A stretch of 64,000 nt of DNA, taken from positions 71,615,501 through 71,679,500 of the forward strand of contig CP142452.1 in the NCBI GenBank assembly GCA_038049695.1. Reading direction: 5' to 3'. The notes below the pieces were generated by a model, which saw only the letters and a program-made list of their open reading frames with translations, searched no databases and had not been told where the DNA came from. Below, piece after piece: positions 34,301 to 42,168 of this stretch (within the stretch, counting starts at the first letter, position 1; the number at the start of each line of letters is the position of its first letter). The position numbers and the translations under genes are program-made. This DNA is from Cinnamomum chago. Lineage: Eukaryota > Streptophyta > Magnoliopsida > Laurales > Lauraceae.

Positions 34301-37300
34301 GATATTCCAGGAAACTGTTCCAGAAGAAATGGCTCCTAAACGTGAGCATTCTTTTCTTCCATGCAAATAAAAATGATAGAAAGCAAACTCAATAGACTTA
34401 TACTCTGGTTATAGGAAAAAAAATAGACTCAATACTCTGCTTCTTTGGATGGACGTAAAACTCCTAATTGACACATCAGGAAATGTTATCCCTCCAATTT
34501 TCATCATTAATATTGACAGAAAAAAAAAAAAAAAACGCTTTGACGATGAACCTAATAGAACAAGATTTTGATTGGAACTTTTTCTTTTTTCTTTTTTCTT
34601 TTTATTGGAACATTTTCTACAAATATTGTGGCTTGACACATGGATTGGTGATACTTCTTTGGCGTCTCACTTTTCGGAATTATTCAGATATGCCCAAGAT
34701 AGAAAGGCTAAAGTTATCAGTTATTTGGAAAGGGTGGGAGATCACTGTGGGGCCCTGCATTCCGAAGGACCCTTTCTGAGGTGGAGGAATCTCAGTTGTT
34801 TTCACTTTTGGGTCTTCTTGGGCTGGTCCACATTCCAGAGGGAATGGACAGGAGAATTTGGACCCACTACACCGATGGGTCTTTTTCGGTGGCCTCTTTT
34901 TTTGTAGCTTTGATGACGAGGTCTTCCTCTCGCTAGCCCTTTTGCACGTCGTTGGAAGATGAAAGATCCTTCGAGAGTTTTCGCTTTTGGATAGCTGGCA
35001 TTCAGTGTTGTGTCTTCTATGGATAATCTCCAATGTCGAAATGGAATTCTGCTGAATGCTTGTCCCTTGTGCATGGTGGATGAAGAGACAGTAGACCATC
35101 TACTGATTAATTGTAGAGCGGCTCAAGTCTTGTAGAGGTGTATTCTTGGTTGGTTTGGTTGTTGTTGGGTGTCCCCTCACTGCATCCTCGCTTTCTTTGA
35201 AGCGTGGACCTTGACGATGGGTTTGGCTTGGGAGGGTGGTTGGTGGTGGGGTTGGGGTGTGTTCTTGTTGAGGTCCTTTTTGGCTTCTATATGGGTGGTT
35301 TGGAAGGAGAGAAACTCATGGTGGTTTTAAGGCCATTTTTATATGGTTTATTTATTTTGCCATTACATGAGATGGAATTATAAACTATCCTGATCTACCA
35401 GCCTAGGAGTCATCCCTGGGGTCCTCCATGCGCTGCCTGTTTTGCCTGAGTATGCTTCGCCTTTGTCCTCTGCCCAAGTATGCTCTTCCGTCGTCCTCTG
35501 CCCAAGAACACTCAGGACCATGCTCTGCCAGTACTAGGTGTCAATCCCTAGCACTGCGGTTGAGAAGGGATGCCCATTTCCACTTGGGCTATCCCTAGCA
35601 ATCTCTTCTTCTTTCTGCTTTATGGGTCTCTTGTACTCCTTTTCAGGGGCCTTCTCTGTATGGTTTTGATGCGTTGAATGGAGATTGCTTTCTCCTCTAT
35701 CTACTACCCCACTCAACACGGCTTGGTCCCCACCCCCATTTGGCTGTTTCAAATTAAATTTTGATGGAAGCGCGATTGGTAACCTTTGTCTTGTTGGCAT
35801 TGGAGTTATCTGGGACTGGAATGTGACAGAGATCCTTTCCTACTCTGGCCCTGTGGGAGTTTGTTCGGTAAATTGGGCTGAGCTGATTGCTCTGTGGATG
35901 GGTTTGCATCAAGCTCTTTGATTCAACCTTCAGGGTTTCTTGGTGGAGGGTGACTTGCTGTGTGCCATCCGATGGGCTGCAGGTTCTTGCTTGGCTCTGT
36001 GGGCTTTGGAGTATGTAATGAAAGAAGGCTTAAGACCTGGCTAGAAACCTGGTAATGGAAGAAGTCTTAGACCTGGCTAGAAACCTGAATGCTTCCTTTC
36101 ACGATGTCAAGTGGGCGGCCAATCAGGTGGCTGTCTGGCTGATAGCATACCGATGAGGAAATCTCGCAGCAGAGTGATTATTTCTAACAATCTCTCTTAT
36201 TTTTATATTTTTCCTTACTGTTTACTTTGGTTTCGGTCTTGGTTTAATTGTCTAGCTTGTCTACTGTCTCTCCTGTACTGCTTTGGTATTTTAATGAAAG
36301 TTACCATAAAAAAATATTCTACAAATATTGTACTAGTATCTAGTATCCTGTATTGATGATCGTAGTGTGTTCTAATTCTGGGACACTGAGCATAAGTATG
36401 TGATGTATATTTAGCTTTTCAAGGATTCAAACTCTCACACCTGCACGTGCACACGTCCCTAACCAGCCGAGCAAACAGCCAGGATGAGTACAATGTATTT
36501 GTTGTTAATTATACAGGTACAATTCGGGGTGGCAACAGAATGGGTCCGATTGCACTATGGGTAACATGTCTTGTATAGGTCCAACCTGAACCTTGCTGCT
36601 GCTGCTGTTTTTTTTTTCTTGCTTGGAACCTGGCTTATTTATTAATTGGGTTGAAAATGTAAACCCAAACCCACCCTGAAGTTAAGAGTCAAACTCAATC
36701 TGCAATTAACAAGTCAGGTTCAGGTTGGGTCACAGTTTATGGTGTTTGTCAGGTTGATTTTGGTTTCAGTCAGGTTGGTGGGCAAATAACAATAAACTCG
36801 AACTGAATCCGACCCATTTAGTAATCAGGTCGAATGTGTCAACCTGGGTCCAACTTAAAAATAGGAAGGGTGAACCCAAACCCTTAATTACTATTGGTCT
36901 GGTTTGGGCAGGCTTGGTGGGTCAGGACAGGACTTGCCAACCCTAAATACTGTCTCATTACGAATATGATAGTAAGCTCCAAGTCATTAAATTTATGACT
37001 TGCCAACCACTCCATTGAAGAATTAGCATGCCTCTTATAAAGCGAATAAGCATGCCTTTATAAAGCTTATGGAGCTTATAGCTGGTCAGTGGTGTGTACT
37101 GGCTGGCACAAAATTTGCATTAGTTGGTTTTTCACGTTTGACATTTTATTTATCGATATGTCTTCTACCCCTGAAGGCTGATGGTAGCTCACTTGTTATG
37201 CTGTTTCACATTGGTATGTGCTTGACTTATACATATCACGTGCGGCTGATGCAATGTAATACTTTTTTGATCAGTTACGAACCCAGGCGATCGCTTCTTT

Positions 37301-40300
37301 ACACAGTGGTCTACAGAATAATCAAGGAATTCCTGTTGCACAGGTTGTCAAATGGCTAGGCATGGAGGTAAGTGCAGCTGTAATTGACATAATGTTGCGT
37401 TCTTCCCTAGAACAGCAAGATCCTATCTATCATTTATCTGGGTTTCGTGTTTCTGCTACCAGGGAGAAGATATAGAAATCCTTTTAGAATATCATGGGTT
37501 CTCAATAAAGAATTTCGAAGATGCCTATATGGTGAAAGATGGGCCGTTTCTTAACGGCGATGTGGATTTTGAGACTAAATGCTCACAACTTGTTCACCTG
37601 AAGAAGTCGAGAACAATTGTTGATGATGTTTTGTCCAGTCAGGTGTTATCTGTTCCTAGTGAAGTTGAAAAGATTGTACCAAATAAATTGAAAAGATCTA
37701 TGTCTAGTGAAGATCATAAATCTGTTAGCTCAATCAGAACCAAAAATTTGTCTGATGTGGCTGATGAAGATATGCCCGACTATGAAGATGATCCTATTCC
37801 TATCTCTAAAAGTTTCCACCAAGTCCATCCAACTTTTGAAACTCCATCTTCAAGTGATCAGGAGGATGAAAATGACTCTCAGATGGATGAAATGTCTTTG
37901 CTGTTGCCGCCAGACGAGTCGTTTCGTCATTATATGTTAGAAACTGAGGTGGGTGATTTAGCTGCTGGTGCTCCTATGAACAGCTCACCAGCCATAAGTC
38001 AGTGCTCACTGTCAAAGGAAATGGTATCCCAGTCTCCAAAAGGAAGGTTTTCGCAGAACGATATATTTGGAGTGCTGCATTCTCCCCGCACCGTGGCAAA
38101 TCCAGTACCTCAAGAAATTGTTATCAGACACCAAGAAAATGAAGAAATGATGCCTTCTCAAAATGATGAAGTTGCTGCAGCAAAACTCAAAATGATCCTA
38201 CGGTTTGTTGCTTGTATGATTTTATTCATTAATAAACAATGCTTGATAAGTCAGCTTAATTGATTGTTCCTTCTTTGCTCTCTCTGGTCAGGATATGGAA
38301 ACGGCGATCTTTAAGACAAAGAGAGTGGCGAGAACAGCGTGAGATGGCTGCAATTGCTGCATTGAGTTCTCTGTCACTAGGATTTCCAATACGGCAAAAC
38401 CAAGTAGTACGTGATATTTTAGATACGTTGCTTTTCGTTCATCTTAATTTGTCTTCGATACCTTCAACCAACTGTTAAAAAAACCCTTCAACCATTCTTT
38501 TTCTTAGGATCATTATATTGTGGCCTCTGCATGGCCACATCAGATATTGGGTTCTTGTTTGTGGTTTCTTCCTGTGAGGTTCACTTTCTGAAAAGAGAAA
38601 AACGTCAACAGTTTCTTTTTGCAGAAGGAAACCTGCAAAATGCAAATACCAATTTGACATGACTATTTTGGGCCCAAAAATCATGTTTTGGTGAATTGGG
38701 ATTTCAATTAGTATTCAATCCAAGCAGAGACATTGGGTTATCCGAACACTAACATTTATTTATTTTTTAATCTTCCTATTTCATTCACTCTTATGAAGCG
38801 ATGGAGTCATGCTGGTGAACTCAATATTGATAATGTGGTGAGAGAGAGGCTCTATTTACAGACAAAATCATGGTCGAGACTGAATGTTTCAGAAGTGGTT
38901 GTGCCAGTGCTTAAGGAAAGAAATTCAGGTTCCAAGTTCATTTGCTGGAAACTGATTGCCTGTTCTCAAATGAATGATATAGGGAGAGAAAAATCAACAC
39001 AAAAGATCCAAAGTAATCATTTGTCAGGCACATGGTTGCGCTCAAAGCTCATGAGTAGTAGAAATCAAGTTGACAATGAGCTGCTAATTTCTTCTTATGG
39101 CCTGTCTATATGGAGCGAGTGGGTCAGTGATCCTCAAATCTGCTGTTTATCTGTCGTCAGAGATATAGCATTTGACAGCAGCAACCCAGTTGTGGAAGAT
39201 GATGCAGTTTCTGGTGTGAATGCTGTTTTGTTTCTTGCCTCAGAGAGGATCCCATGGGAATTTCAAAGAACCCGACTGCATAACCTTCTAATATCGCTAC
39301 CGTTGGGCTCCAGCTTGCCTCTTCTGATCTTAATCGATGGTCCATATGAAAAAGATGTACCCGATCCATCCTTTCAAATTGTTAAGAAACTCAGCCTTCA
39401 TGACATTGATAGGACACAGATATCTACCTTCTCAGTTGTCTTCCTCTGTGGGAACTGTTCTCCAGAAAACATTAATGGGTTCTTCAGTGATGATAAGTTA
39501 AGAGAGGGCCTGAAATGGTTAGCGAACAAGTCTTCTCCTCAACCTGTTCTACTTGAGGTTAAGACGCATGAACTGGTTTTAAGCTACTTGGGTTCTATGT
39601 TGGAGGCCATTGAAAGCAAGGGAAATTCTGAAGTGGGCCCAGAGGATTGCATCTTGGCCTTCAACAAAGCATTGGATCAATCAGTGCAAGATATCTTGGC
39701 GGCAGCAGATCTGAACCATTCCTATTGGCCGAGTCCTGAGATTTATATGCTGAACAAGTCAAGTAGTGAGCATAGAGCTGTGAGCTTGTTTCTACCAGTC
39801 ATAAATTGGAGTTCTGCTGAAAGAATTCAATCAACAATAAACCCAATAAAGGATTGCAAACTCCCTTCTTTTGGCACTGACTTATCTTGGCTGCACAAGG
39901 GTTCTGACATGGGCAAGGAGATTCAGCACCACAAGTTGATGCTTGAAAAATGCTTGAGTTGGTATCTGAACCAAGCAAGTAAAATGATGGGTGAGGATCT
40001 AGCAGTAAGGGAGGCATCTGTAATTCTGCAAACTTGTGCTGGTCTTGAGCTTGATGGTTCGACTTATCGTATTGTTCCTCGGTGGGTGATGATTTTTCGC
40101 CGGATTTTCAATTGGCGATTGATGAATTTGGTTCGTGGGACTTTTTCTGTAGCTTATGTTTTGGGGCATCCTAGTACACCCAATTCTGATTCATCTAACA
40201 TGAATCATCTGTTCACACAATCGAAATTGAGAGATACTGACATGAGGACGAATGTATTGAAGGGGCTGGATGACTTTGGTTTACGAAGGCATCAGTGGTC

Positions 40301-40646
40301 ACATTATCCAACAACTGAATTGACTCTTGATGAAATAATTGAAGTTGGTTGCCAGCTCCCATTTGGTCCGCCTAACGAGCCAGTCTCTGCAGCTGTTCAG
40401 CCTTTGGCACCAACCATCAATAATGTCAGTGAGGTTTTAGAGGCCGCCCATAGTTCTCCTGGAGATGGCGAGAATCTGAGGCAGGATGGGTTTGCAGAAG
40501 CTGGTAATAGTTCTTTATCCCATGAGCAAGACAAAAGCAGTGAAAAGGTAACAAAGGTGAAAGAGGCTGATAGGTTGAGCATGTTGTTGGAGCAATGCGA
40601 CATGTTGCAGGACATGATAGGTGAAAAACTTGCCATCTATTTCTGA
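4198..40646 (+). CDS. SAC3B: SAC3 family protein B (TREX-2 mRNA export scaffold), 20 coding exons
   Basis: SAC3/GANP proteins form the scaffold of TREX-2, which couples transcription to mRNA export at the nuclear pore. I chained these GT-AG exons with consistent phase: 4198-4379, 12020-12145, 12355-12480, 12673-12798, 12991-13116, 13309-13434, 17408-17641, 21319-21540, 21880-22014, 22413-22709, 22853-23109, 23269-23369, 23484-23699, 32737-32964, 33325-33416, 33511-33604, 37275-37367, 37463-38202, 38292-38406, 38799-40646. The sum is 5,484 nt, 1,827 residues, somewhat longer than the Arabidopsis protein as I remember it. Residues ~645-950 carry the SAC3/GANP domain (GLCLDMCPESEREERERKGD, RPMPVLQKTIDYLL, HELCEYTKGEGFSEGFD, DKHPGYK-like, ACLMHAHF). 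The C-terminus (ADRLSMLLEQCDMLQDMI) matches plant SAC3B. The donor of exon 19 (38403 or 38406) is uncertain. The ATG at 4198 was chosen because MAGFGKNSGPF resembles plant SAC3B N-termini. Confidence 0.88.
4303..4338 (+). repeat. Coding TCTCCA hexanucleotide microsatellite
   Basis: Five perfect TCTCCA units followed by TCTCCT encode an (SP)n tract in SAC3B exon 1. Replication slippage here would change the protein by Ser-Pro pairs without a frameshift. Confidence 0.85.
5136..9225 (-). pseudogene. LINE ORF2: endonuclease / reverse transcriptase / RNase H, multiply broken
   Basis: Reading the minus strand, the endonuclease begins near 9220 (MILSWNVLGQGSSNW). It continues with WIISSIYGPSGSGSRESFW (before 8820), GGDFNIIRYPEDRMGG (about 8820) and SDHCPILLDS (about 8560). 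The reverse transcriptase has DRAPGPNGFPLAFFQQFW (about 7900), GLRQGDPLSPFLFVI (about 7340-7300) and the catalytic LQFADDKLLFCD (about 7200). The zf-RVT region has FKAPPRVLTFSWIALLGG, CTVNACPMCLADEDS (about 6000). RNase H has LKLNFDGSAHGNPGVAGVGG (about 5570) and ends near 5136. Frame breaks occur near 8820, 8640, 8180, 7820, 7425, 6960, 6600, 6310 and 5380. No intact enzyme can be made. Confidence 0.85.
9387..11523 (-). pseudogene. LINE ORF1 (RRM-like and DUF4283-like regions), broken
   Basis: The first segment (11523-11194) reads MGPLDGKILGVSVANIPP and then an RRM-like stretch with ISLFVSNPPASISSPKLRAM and GKGRGFAFVRFEMMREAERA, ending at a stop. A second open segment (10978-10709) has GAVWLWFVSEIEAKEFLLSL, resembling the DUF4283 region of plant LINE ORF1 proteins. 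Acidic and Ser/Thr-rich linkers follow (10502-10164, 10064-9387). Several stops and frame changes separate the segments. In LINEs, ORF1 proteins bind RNA and chaperone the element's transcript. Confidence 0.65.
11866..13473 (+). repeat. Five-fold tandem amplification of a SAC3B exon with its flanking intron
   Basis: Five units each contain about 153 bp of upstream intron (from ttttttgctaggactttaag), a 126-bp exon and about 40 bp of downstream intron (gtaagttttcaatgcaaagcc). The exon starts are 12020, 12355, 12673, 12991 and 13309, so spacings are 335, 318, 318 and 318 bp. Every copy keeps the ttggtag acceptor, the gg|gtaa donor and an open frame. Introns are nearly as similar as exons, which indicates recent duplication or ongoing conversion. 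The 71-codon minus-strand frames that recur in each unit are shadows of this duplication. Confidence 0.93.
12020..13434 (+). CDS. SAC3B: SAC3B exons 2-6: five in-frame copies of a 42-residue repeat
   Basis: The exons are 12020-12145, 12355-12480, 12673-12798, 12991-13116 and 13309-13434. Each is exactly 126 bp and begins and ends in phase 2, so any number of copies keeps the frame. Each encodes LGTRxHFxxDNRPPEALKR, then TRSPPLVYGGNHSIVYP and QEETQG. Variants seen: copy 1 has NKETQ, copy 2 has RHPEAL, copy 3 has RRTQSPPL, copy 4 has LGTHTH, copy 5 has PEASKR. The RSPPL-centred motif also occurs in the single exon at 21880-22014 and in the N-terminal part of other plant SAC3B proteins as I remember them. 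Together the copies add 210 residues to the disordered N-terminus. Whether all five are spliced in cannot be seen. Confidence 0.85.
14467..14990 (-). mobile_element. RTE-type LINE 3' fragment
   Basis: The plus strand reads catcatcattaaagccttgt followed by tccaactacgttggggtta, and later catccatttcaacagtctc, cactcattttttgcgtgtg and ccataggtcaaagctggtc. This is the familiar complement of the 3' end of plant RTE LINEs, with a short CATCAT tail at 14460. No coding frame is intact. The right limit is approximate. Confidence 0.6.
15840..16418 (-). mobile_element. LTR (minus strand) with primer-binding site and leader, partner LTR missing
   Basis: On the minus strand an LTR runs from TGATGCAGACCAACCTC (16418) to about 16081. 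It has a TATA-like TATTTATATGC near 16230. It is followed by TTGGCATCACAGCC (16080-16067), close to the initiator-Met tRNA primer-binding sequence, and then by about 240 bp of Pro/Ser-coding-like leader. No second LTR was found. It resembles the LTRs at 24234-24637 in start sequence and organisation. Confidence 0.5.
17408..22709 (+). CDS. SAC3B: SAC3B exons 7-10: alternating symmetric N-terminal exons
   Basis: Exons are 17408-17641, 21319-21540, 21880-22014 and 22413-22709, all phase 2 to phase 2. Exons 7, 8 and 10 are related to each other: GIRPKSPVNIANAQFQ / ARTKSPVNDANAQVPW / NQPKSPVSPANSQNHQ, then a DxDNPGSRF-like turn and KRTRSPPLPLPDKV / KWTRSPQLPSADKV / KRTGSPVLSSAEV. Exon 9 (SHKDMIFDNGSSKAP, MQSPPLAFEGN) is related to the five-fold repeat exon. 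The N-terminus therefore grew by duplication of two kinds of symmetric exon. The region is Pro/Ser-rich and probably disordered. Confidence 0.85.
17642..21318 (+). other. SAC3B intron with LINE tails and repeats
   Basis: The intron between exons 7 and 8 holds minus-strand LINE 3' ends. One is near 17720-17870 (ttggtcggtaacaagtgac then aattttattaaaaagg). A second is at about 19512-19800 (poly-T, then cggtaatagaacctttatt). A third is at about 20055-20360 (poly-T, then gggcaagagcccttctctt). It also holds a GACTCGG-type repeat at 18580-19020 and a possible + strand solo LTR at about 19045-19435 with TTATATAAGG near 19240. None carries an intact ORF. Confidence 0.5.
18580..19020. repeat. Palindromic GACTCGG-type nonautonomous repeat
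   Basis: The left side reads ggtttgaaaacccagactc and cgggacccgacttgcc. The right side reads gggacccgactcggtaag and atttggaaaaccatgctgg. The two ends are thus roughly inverted, with repeated GAGTCTGAGTTGACTCAG-like palindromes. No clear target duplication was found. The centre is purine-rich and contains no gene. Confidence 0.45.
22417..22518 (+). repeat. 51-bp in-frame tandem duplication in SAC3B exon 10
   Basis: The 51-bp unit beginning gctatatcacctcctacatg is present twice in a row (22417-22467, 22468-22518) with one base difference near the end (tcat versus tcct). It encodes AISPPTWGNQPKSPVS(H/P), so 17 residues are repeated without a frame change. Confidence 0.93.
22853..23699 (+). CDS. 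SAC3B: SAC3B exons 11-13: start of the SAC3/GANP domain
   Basis: Exons 22853-23109, 23269-23369 and 23484-23699 encode REAQAKAKRLARFRVELSQP, a linker, and then the highly conserved GLCLDMCP|ESEREERERKGDLDKYE, RLDGDRNQTSGS, YNRTAERE and RPMPVLQKTIDYLLGLLDQP to ITMLEQM. The splice phases are 1 and 0. The last exon ends at atg|gtatt. The following intron is 9.0 kb because of nested LTR elements. Confidence 0.9.
24234..24637 (+). repeat. LTR, left arm (+)
   Basis: It begins TGATGCAGGACAGACCCG and ends with CATCA. It contains tcctatataagcattgtaaa (TATA box, near 24413-24432). Leader sequence with TATCAGAGC follows directly. Confidence 0.75.
25280..25295 (+). other. Primer-binding site of the gag element
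   Basis: ATTGGTATTAGAGCC directly follows the 5' LTR. It differs by one base from the TGGTATCAGAGC primer-binding sequence commonly used with initiator-Met tRNA in plant retrotransposons. Confidence 0.7.
26265..27823 (+). pseudogene. Retrotransposon Gag-protease polyprotein, broken
   Basis: The frame starts MPPKKHVEVESSHNDDD, has a coiled-coil-like segment (GQLSTMVVQMQETLARIETR) and RNLGIKLVIPEYDGKLKPDEF, then stops at 26565-26567. Gag continues past further stops with WWAELQKKRIYQQIDLVDTW and ESKTIVEYFEEFMTMQARCG. A frameshift near 26930 leads to a CCHC zinc knuckle (CFNCKPQGHRASEC at 27134-27175) and a protease-like region (VVIDGGSCQNIISQTFVDRL, DILLGRPWMYD). The frame ends at 27823. The family is clear, but the copy could not make a full product. 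Confidence 0.8.
28433..28584 (-). repeat. Partial LTR copy (minus)
   Basis: This matches the middle of the 404-bp LTR (ttcattagtcattcactga, then gcaccatccaaacacatca, then acttaaaacataat). It lacks both ends. It has the same orientation as the right-arm LTR and lies 0.9 kb from it, so it may be the decayed 3' LTR of a minus-strand element. Confidence 0.7.
29469..29872 (-). repeat. LTR, right arm (-)
   Basis: This is the inverted counterpart of 24234-24637: on the minus strand it starts TGATGCAGGACAGACCCG at 29872 and ends CGCATCA at 29469. The leader adjoining it on the minus strand carries TTTGATATTAGAGCC. Confidence 0.75.
29913..31829. mobile_element. Possible hAT-like unit with 7/8 target duplication
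   Basis: The left end reads TAGGGCTGTCTAG with AATAGCAT before it (29905-29912). The right end reads ttatgccacga with AATAGCAG after it (31830-31837). Both ends carry aagctcaagctag/ccaagctcaagc-type repeats in keeping with other elements here. The right terminus is degenerate and no transposase is present, so this is a weak call. AT-rich DNA with low-complexity frames fills the middle. Confidence 0.3.
32737..33604 (+). CDS. SAC3B: SAC3B exons 14-16: rest of the SAC3/GANP helical core
   Basis: Exons are 32737-32964, 33325-33416 and 33511-33604. They encode IRLHIIAMHELCEYTKGEGF, NIEQMNKASAELFQLYDDHR, SVPSEKEFRGYYALLKLDRH, then VEPAELSLDLAKMPREIRST, and ACRTGNFIVFFQLARRATYL to LMHAHFTK. All three match the plant SAC3B core closely. 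Splice signals are tttcag/gtattc, gttag/gtatga and ttccag/gtatga. Confidence 0.9.
34630..36316 (+). mobile_element. 5'-truncated L1 LINE with 15-bp target duplication
   Basis: The identical 15-bp sequence TTCTACAAATATTGT lies at 34615-34629 and 36317-36331. Between them is a sense-strand LINE 3' part: LDTWIGDTSLASHFSELFRY, then a zf-RVT region (MDNLQCRNGILLNACPLCMV), RNase H (FKLNFDGSAIGNLCLVGIGV) and the tail TTTTAATGAAAGTTACCAT followed by an A run. It is related to, but not a copy of, the antisense LINE at 5030-11525 (LDTWIRDPPLASQFPDLFHC there). Stops break all frames. Confidence 0.9.
36425..36490 (-). mobile_element. tRNA-derived SINE-like fragment
   Basis: The minus strand reads GCTCGGCTGGTTAGGGACG, a spacer, then GAGAGTTTGAATCC. 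These resemble the A and B boxes of tRNA-derived promoters at about the right spacing. The fragment is short and no tail was identified. Confidence 0.35.
36524..36945. mobile_element. hAT-like nonautonomous repeat, no target duplication seen
   Basis: The left end is TCGGGGTGGCAACAGAATGG and the right end is GGACTTGCCAACCCTA, an imperfect inverted pair. The interior is rich in repeated gggtcaggtt/aacctgaacc-type motifs. Flanking 8-mers do not match, so the edges may have decayed. Confidence 0.4.
37275..38406 (+). CDS. SAC3B: SAC3B exons 17-19
   Basis: Exon 37275-37367 encodes LRTQAIASLHSGLQNNQGIP and VAQVVKWLGME. Exon 37463-38202 encodes GEDIEILLEYHGFSIKNFED, SQLVHLKKSRTIVDDV and a long acidic, Ser-rich, probably disordered stretch. 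Exon 38292-38406 encodes IWKRRSLRQREWREQREMAA and IAALSSLSLGFPIRQNQ, a basic helical segment conserved in plant SAC3B. The exon 19 donor could be at 38403 or 38406; both keep the frame. Confidence 0.85.
38799..40646 (+). CDS. SAC3B: SAC3B last exon (exon 20), MID-like and C-terminal region
   Basis: The 615-codon exon begins RWSHAGELNIDNVVRERLYL and QTKSWSRLNVSEVVVPVL. It continues through CWKLIACSQMND, GLSIWSEWV, AVLFLASERIPWEFQ, LPLLILIDGPYEKD and IVPRWVMIFRRIFNWRLMNL, and ends KEADRLSMLLEQCDMLQDMI then GEKLAIYF. The acceptor ttatgaag at 38798 was chosen because it restores the conserved E(L/F)(N/D)ID motif in phase 0. An upstream in-frame ATG at 38733 belongs to the intron. Confidence 0.88.
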   Translation, partial: RWSHAGELNIDNVVRERLYLQTKSWSRLNVSEVVVPVLKERNSGSKFICWKLIACSQMNDIGREKSTQKIQSNHLSGTWLRSKLMSSRNQVDNELLISSYGLSIWSEWVSDPQICCLSVVRDIAFDSSNPVVEDDAVSGVNAVLFLASERIPWEFQRTRLHNLLISLPLGSSLPLLILIDGPYEKDVPDPSFQIVKKLSLHDIDRTQISTFSVVFLCGNCSPENINGFFSDDKLREGLKWLANKSSPQPVLLEVKTHELVLSYLGSMLEAIESKGNSEVGPEDCILAFNKALDQSVQDILAAADLNHSYWPSPEIYMLNKSSSEHRAVSLFLPVINWSSAERIQSTINPIKDCKLPSFGTDLSWLHKGSDMGKEIQHHKLMLEKCLSWYLNQASKMMGEDLAVREASVILQTCAGLELDGSTYRIVPRWVMIFRRIFNWRLMNLVRGTFSVAYVLGHPSTPNSDSSNMNHLFTQSKLRDTDMRTNVLKGLDDFGLRRHQWSHYPTTELTLDEIIEVGCQLPFGPPNEPVSAAVQPLAPTINNVSEVLEAAHSSPGDGENLRQDGFAEAGNSSLSHEQDKSSEKVTKVKEADRLSMLLEQCDMLQDMIGEKLAIYF

Positions 40647-42160
40647 TAACATATACCAACTGTTATGGGGTTTTCTTAATCATGATTGAAGGAGATACCC
40701 TTTTCTTGCATCATAAATTATTGGCTGGAATTGCTGCTTCCTGGAAGGATGGAACATTGCTCAGGGCGCACAACACCGCCAGTCTGATTATAACATGAGA
40801 AATCTGTTGATTTGTCTGGAATCCAAGGATTTACTAAAGTTTTGTCATCATTGTCACTGTCCCTTGCTTTCTTAGTATCTGTTGTAAAAATCTGATAGAA
40901 TGCTTGTCCTGTCTGAGTGATGAATAGGGCTTTTGCATGGCTCAATCAATTATGTTTTTAGGAATGCATGAATGATAATAGAAGTGGTGCCCAACAGTGT
41001 GCACATCATCATCAGCTGGTGGTTCACATAAGCTTGAATCCACCCTCAGGACTTGTACTATATTGATTGATTGAACCGTGAGATTATTATTATACTGGGT
41101 CATATATTACCTGCAGATAATCATCATCATGAGTTTGATCAGAATCGTGGGCCGAGTAAAGCAATCATATTTTTGATGATAATGCTTTGTTTGAAAATTA
41201 TTAGTTTTTTTTTTAAACCTCGTTGCGGCTGATTTGGAGAAATCTAAGAAGTAGAAAGAACAGAATGAGTGGGGCTGCCTCTTGCAAAATCTGAGCTGCT
41301 CAAAATGAACACCCTTGTTATGGGATATCTCAAAAAATAAGAGTTGGTCCTACCATAAAACCGAACATTGATTGATAAGGCGAGTAACGAATATGATTAA
41401 TAAGAACAATGTTCTCCCGCAAGCGGATTGTACATTACAGTTCGTGGGGCTCACTTAGATATATGTCTATCAATGGGACAAGCGTACATGGAAAGATCCC
41501 TTTTTATGGACAAGTGGAAGCCAAAAAATAAAATTAAAAATAAGTAACAGCCCCACCAGATAATACTAGCCCTTGATTTAACTTTCTTAGAGTTTAATGG
41601 CGTATTTCTTTTTTAAAGAAGAGTTTAACGGCGTCTTAACCATATCTTTTTATTAGATTCAGTCCAACAGTTTGTGTGAATGTTCAACGTGAAGAGCATC
41701 AAAGGGACTGCACTGGTCAAATGTGGGGGCAAGTGGACTCGATAGAGATGGACTGCACATACATGGAACTAAGGATGTTTATTTTGAACCACTCTGATTT
41801 TCAATAAGTGAGCCCACTGTGGAGTTATACTTCTTAGGCCAAATTTGTCCCAGTCAAAGCCTCAGATTATCCATTGTTTGTGGGGACTACGGAAGATAGT
41901 TATAATCAGAATAAAAATAAAAAAAAGGGAGAATTCTATAAATATATGCAAATAGAATTTAAAATATATTTTGCCTTAATTACTTCTTTGCTAACTTCAC
42001 ATTTTTCTGATAGTCTCTACAACACTGCTTCCTCCCCCACCCTGTTTTTCCAAATGGACCCCGCCCCAAATTTTAATTTCTCAAGAACAACGTTTGTAAC
42101 AGTGCAGCGTTGGATATGTTTCAGCCCAACCCGGCTCATACCATGAACACTCCTAAGTGG
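40647..42160 (+). other. SAC3B 3' UTR and convergent intergenic DNA
   Basis: The first several hundred bases after the TGA probably include the 3' UTR. AATAAA-like signals are not obvious near the stop. From about 41100 the DNA is AT-rich with no recognised gene or TE domain. Confidence 0.5.
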
Positions 42161-42168
42161 GTCCCAAG

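Larger units (their letters stand above)
33605..37274 (+). other. SAC3B intron with LINE and SINE pieces
   Basis: The intron contains a minus-strand LINE 3' tail at about 33670-33725 (poly-T then gagatggcaacaaaagatta). It contains tRNA-like SINE debris at about 33795-33870 (minus, GGTTCGAGAATC B-box-like). It also holds the 5'-truncated LINE (34630-36316), a SINE-like fragment (36425-36490) and a hAT-like unit (36524-36945). No exon was seen. Confidence 0.6.

Noticed and set aside
36524-36945. 8-bp duplication for the hAT-like unit
   Set aside because: Flanks GGTACAAT and AATACTGT do not match.
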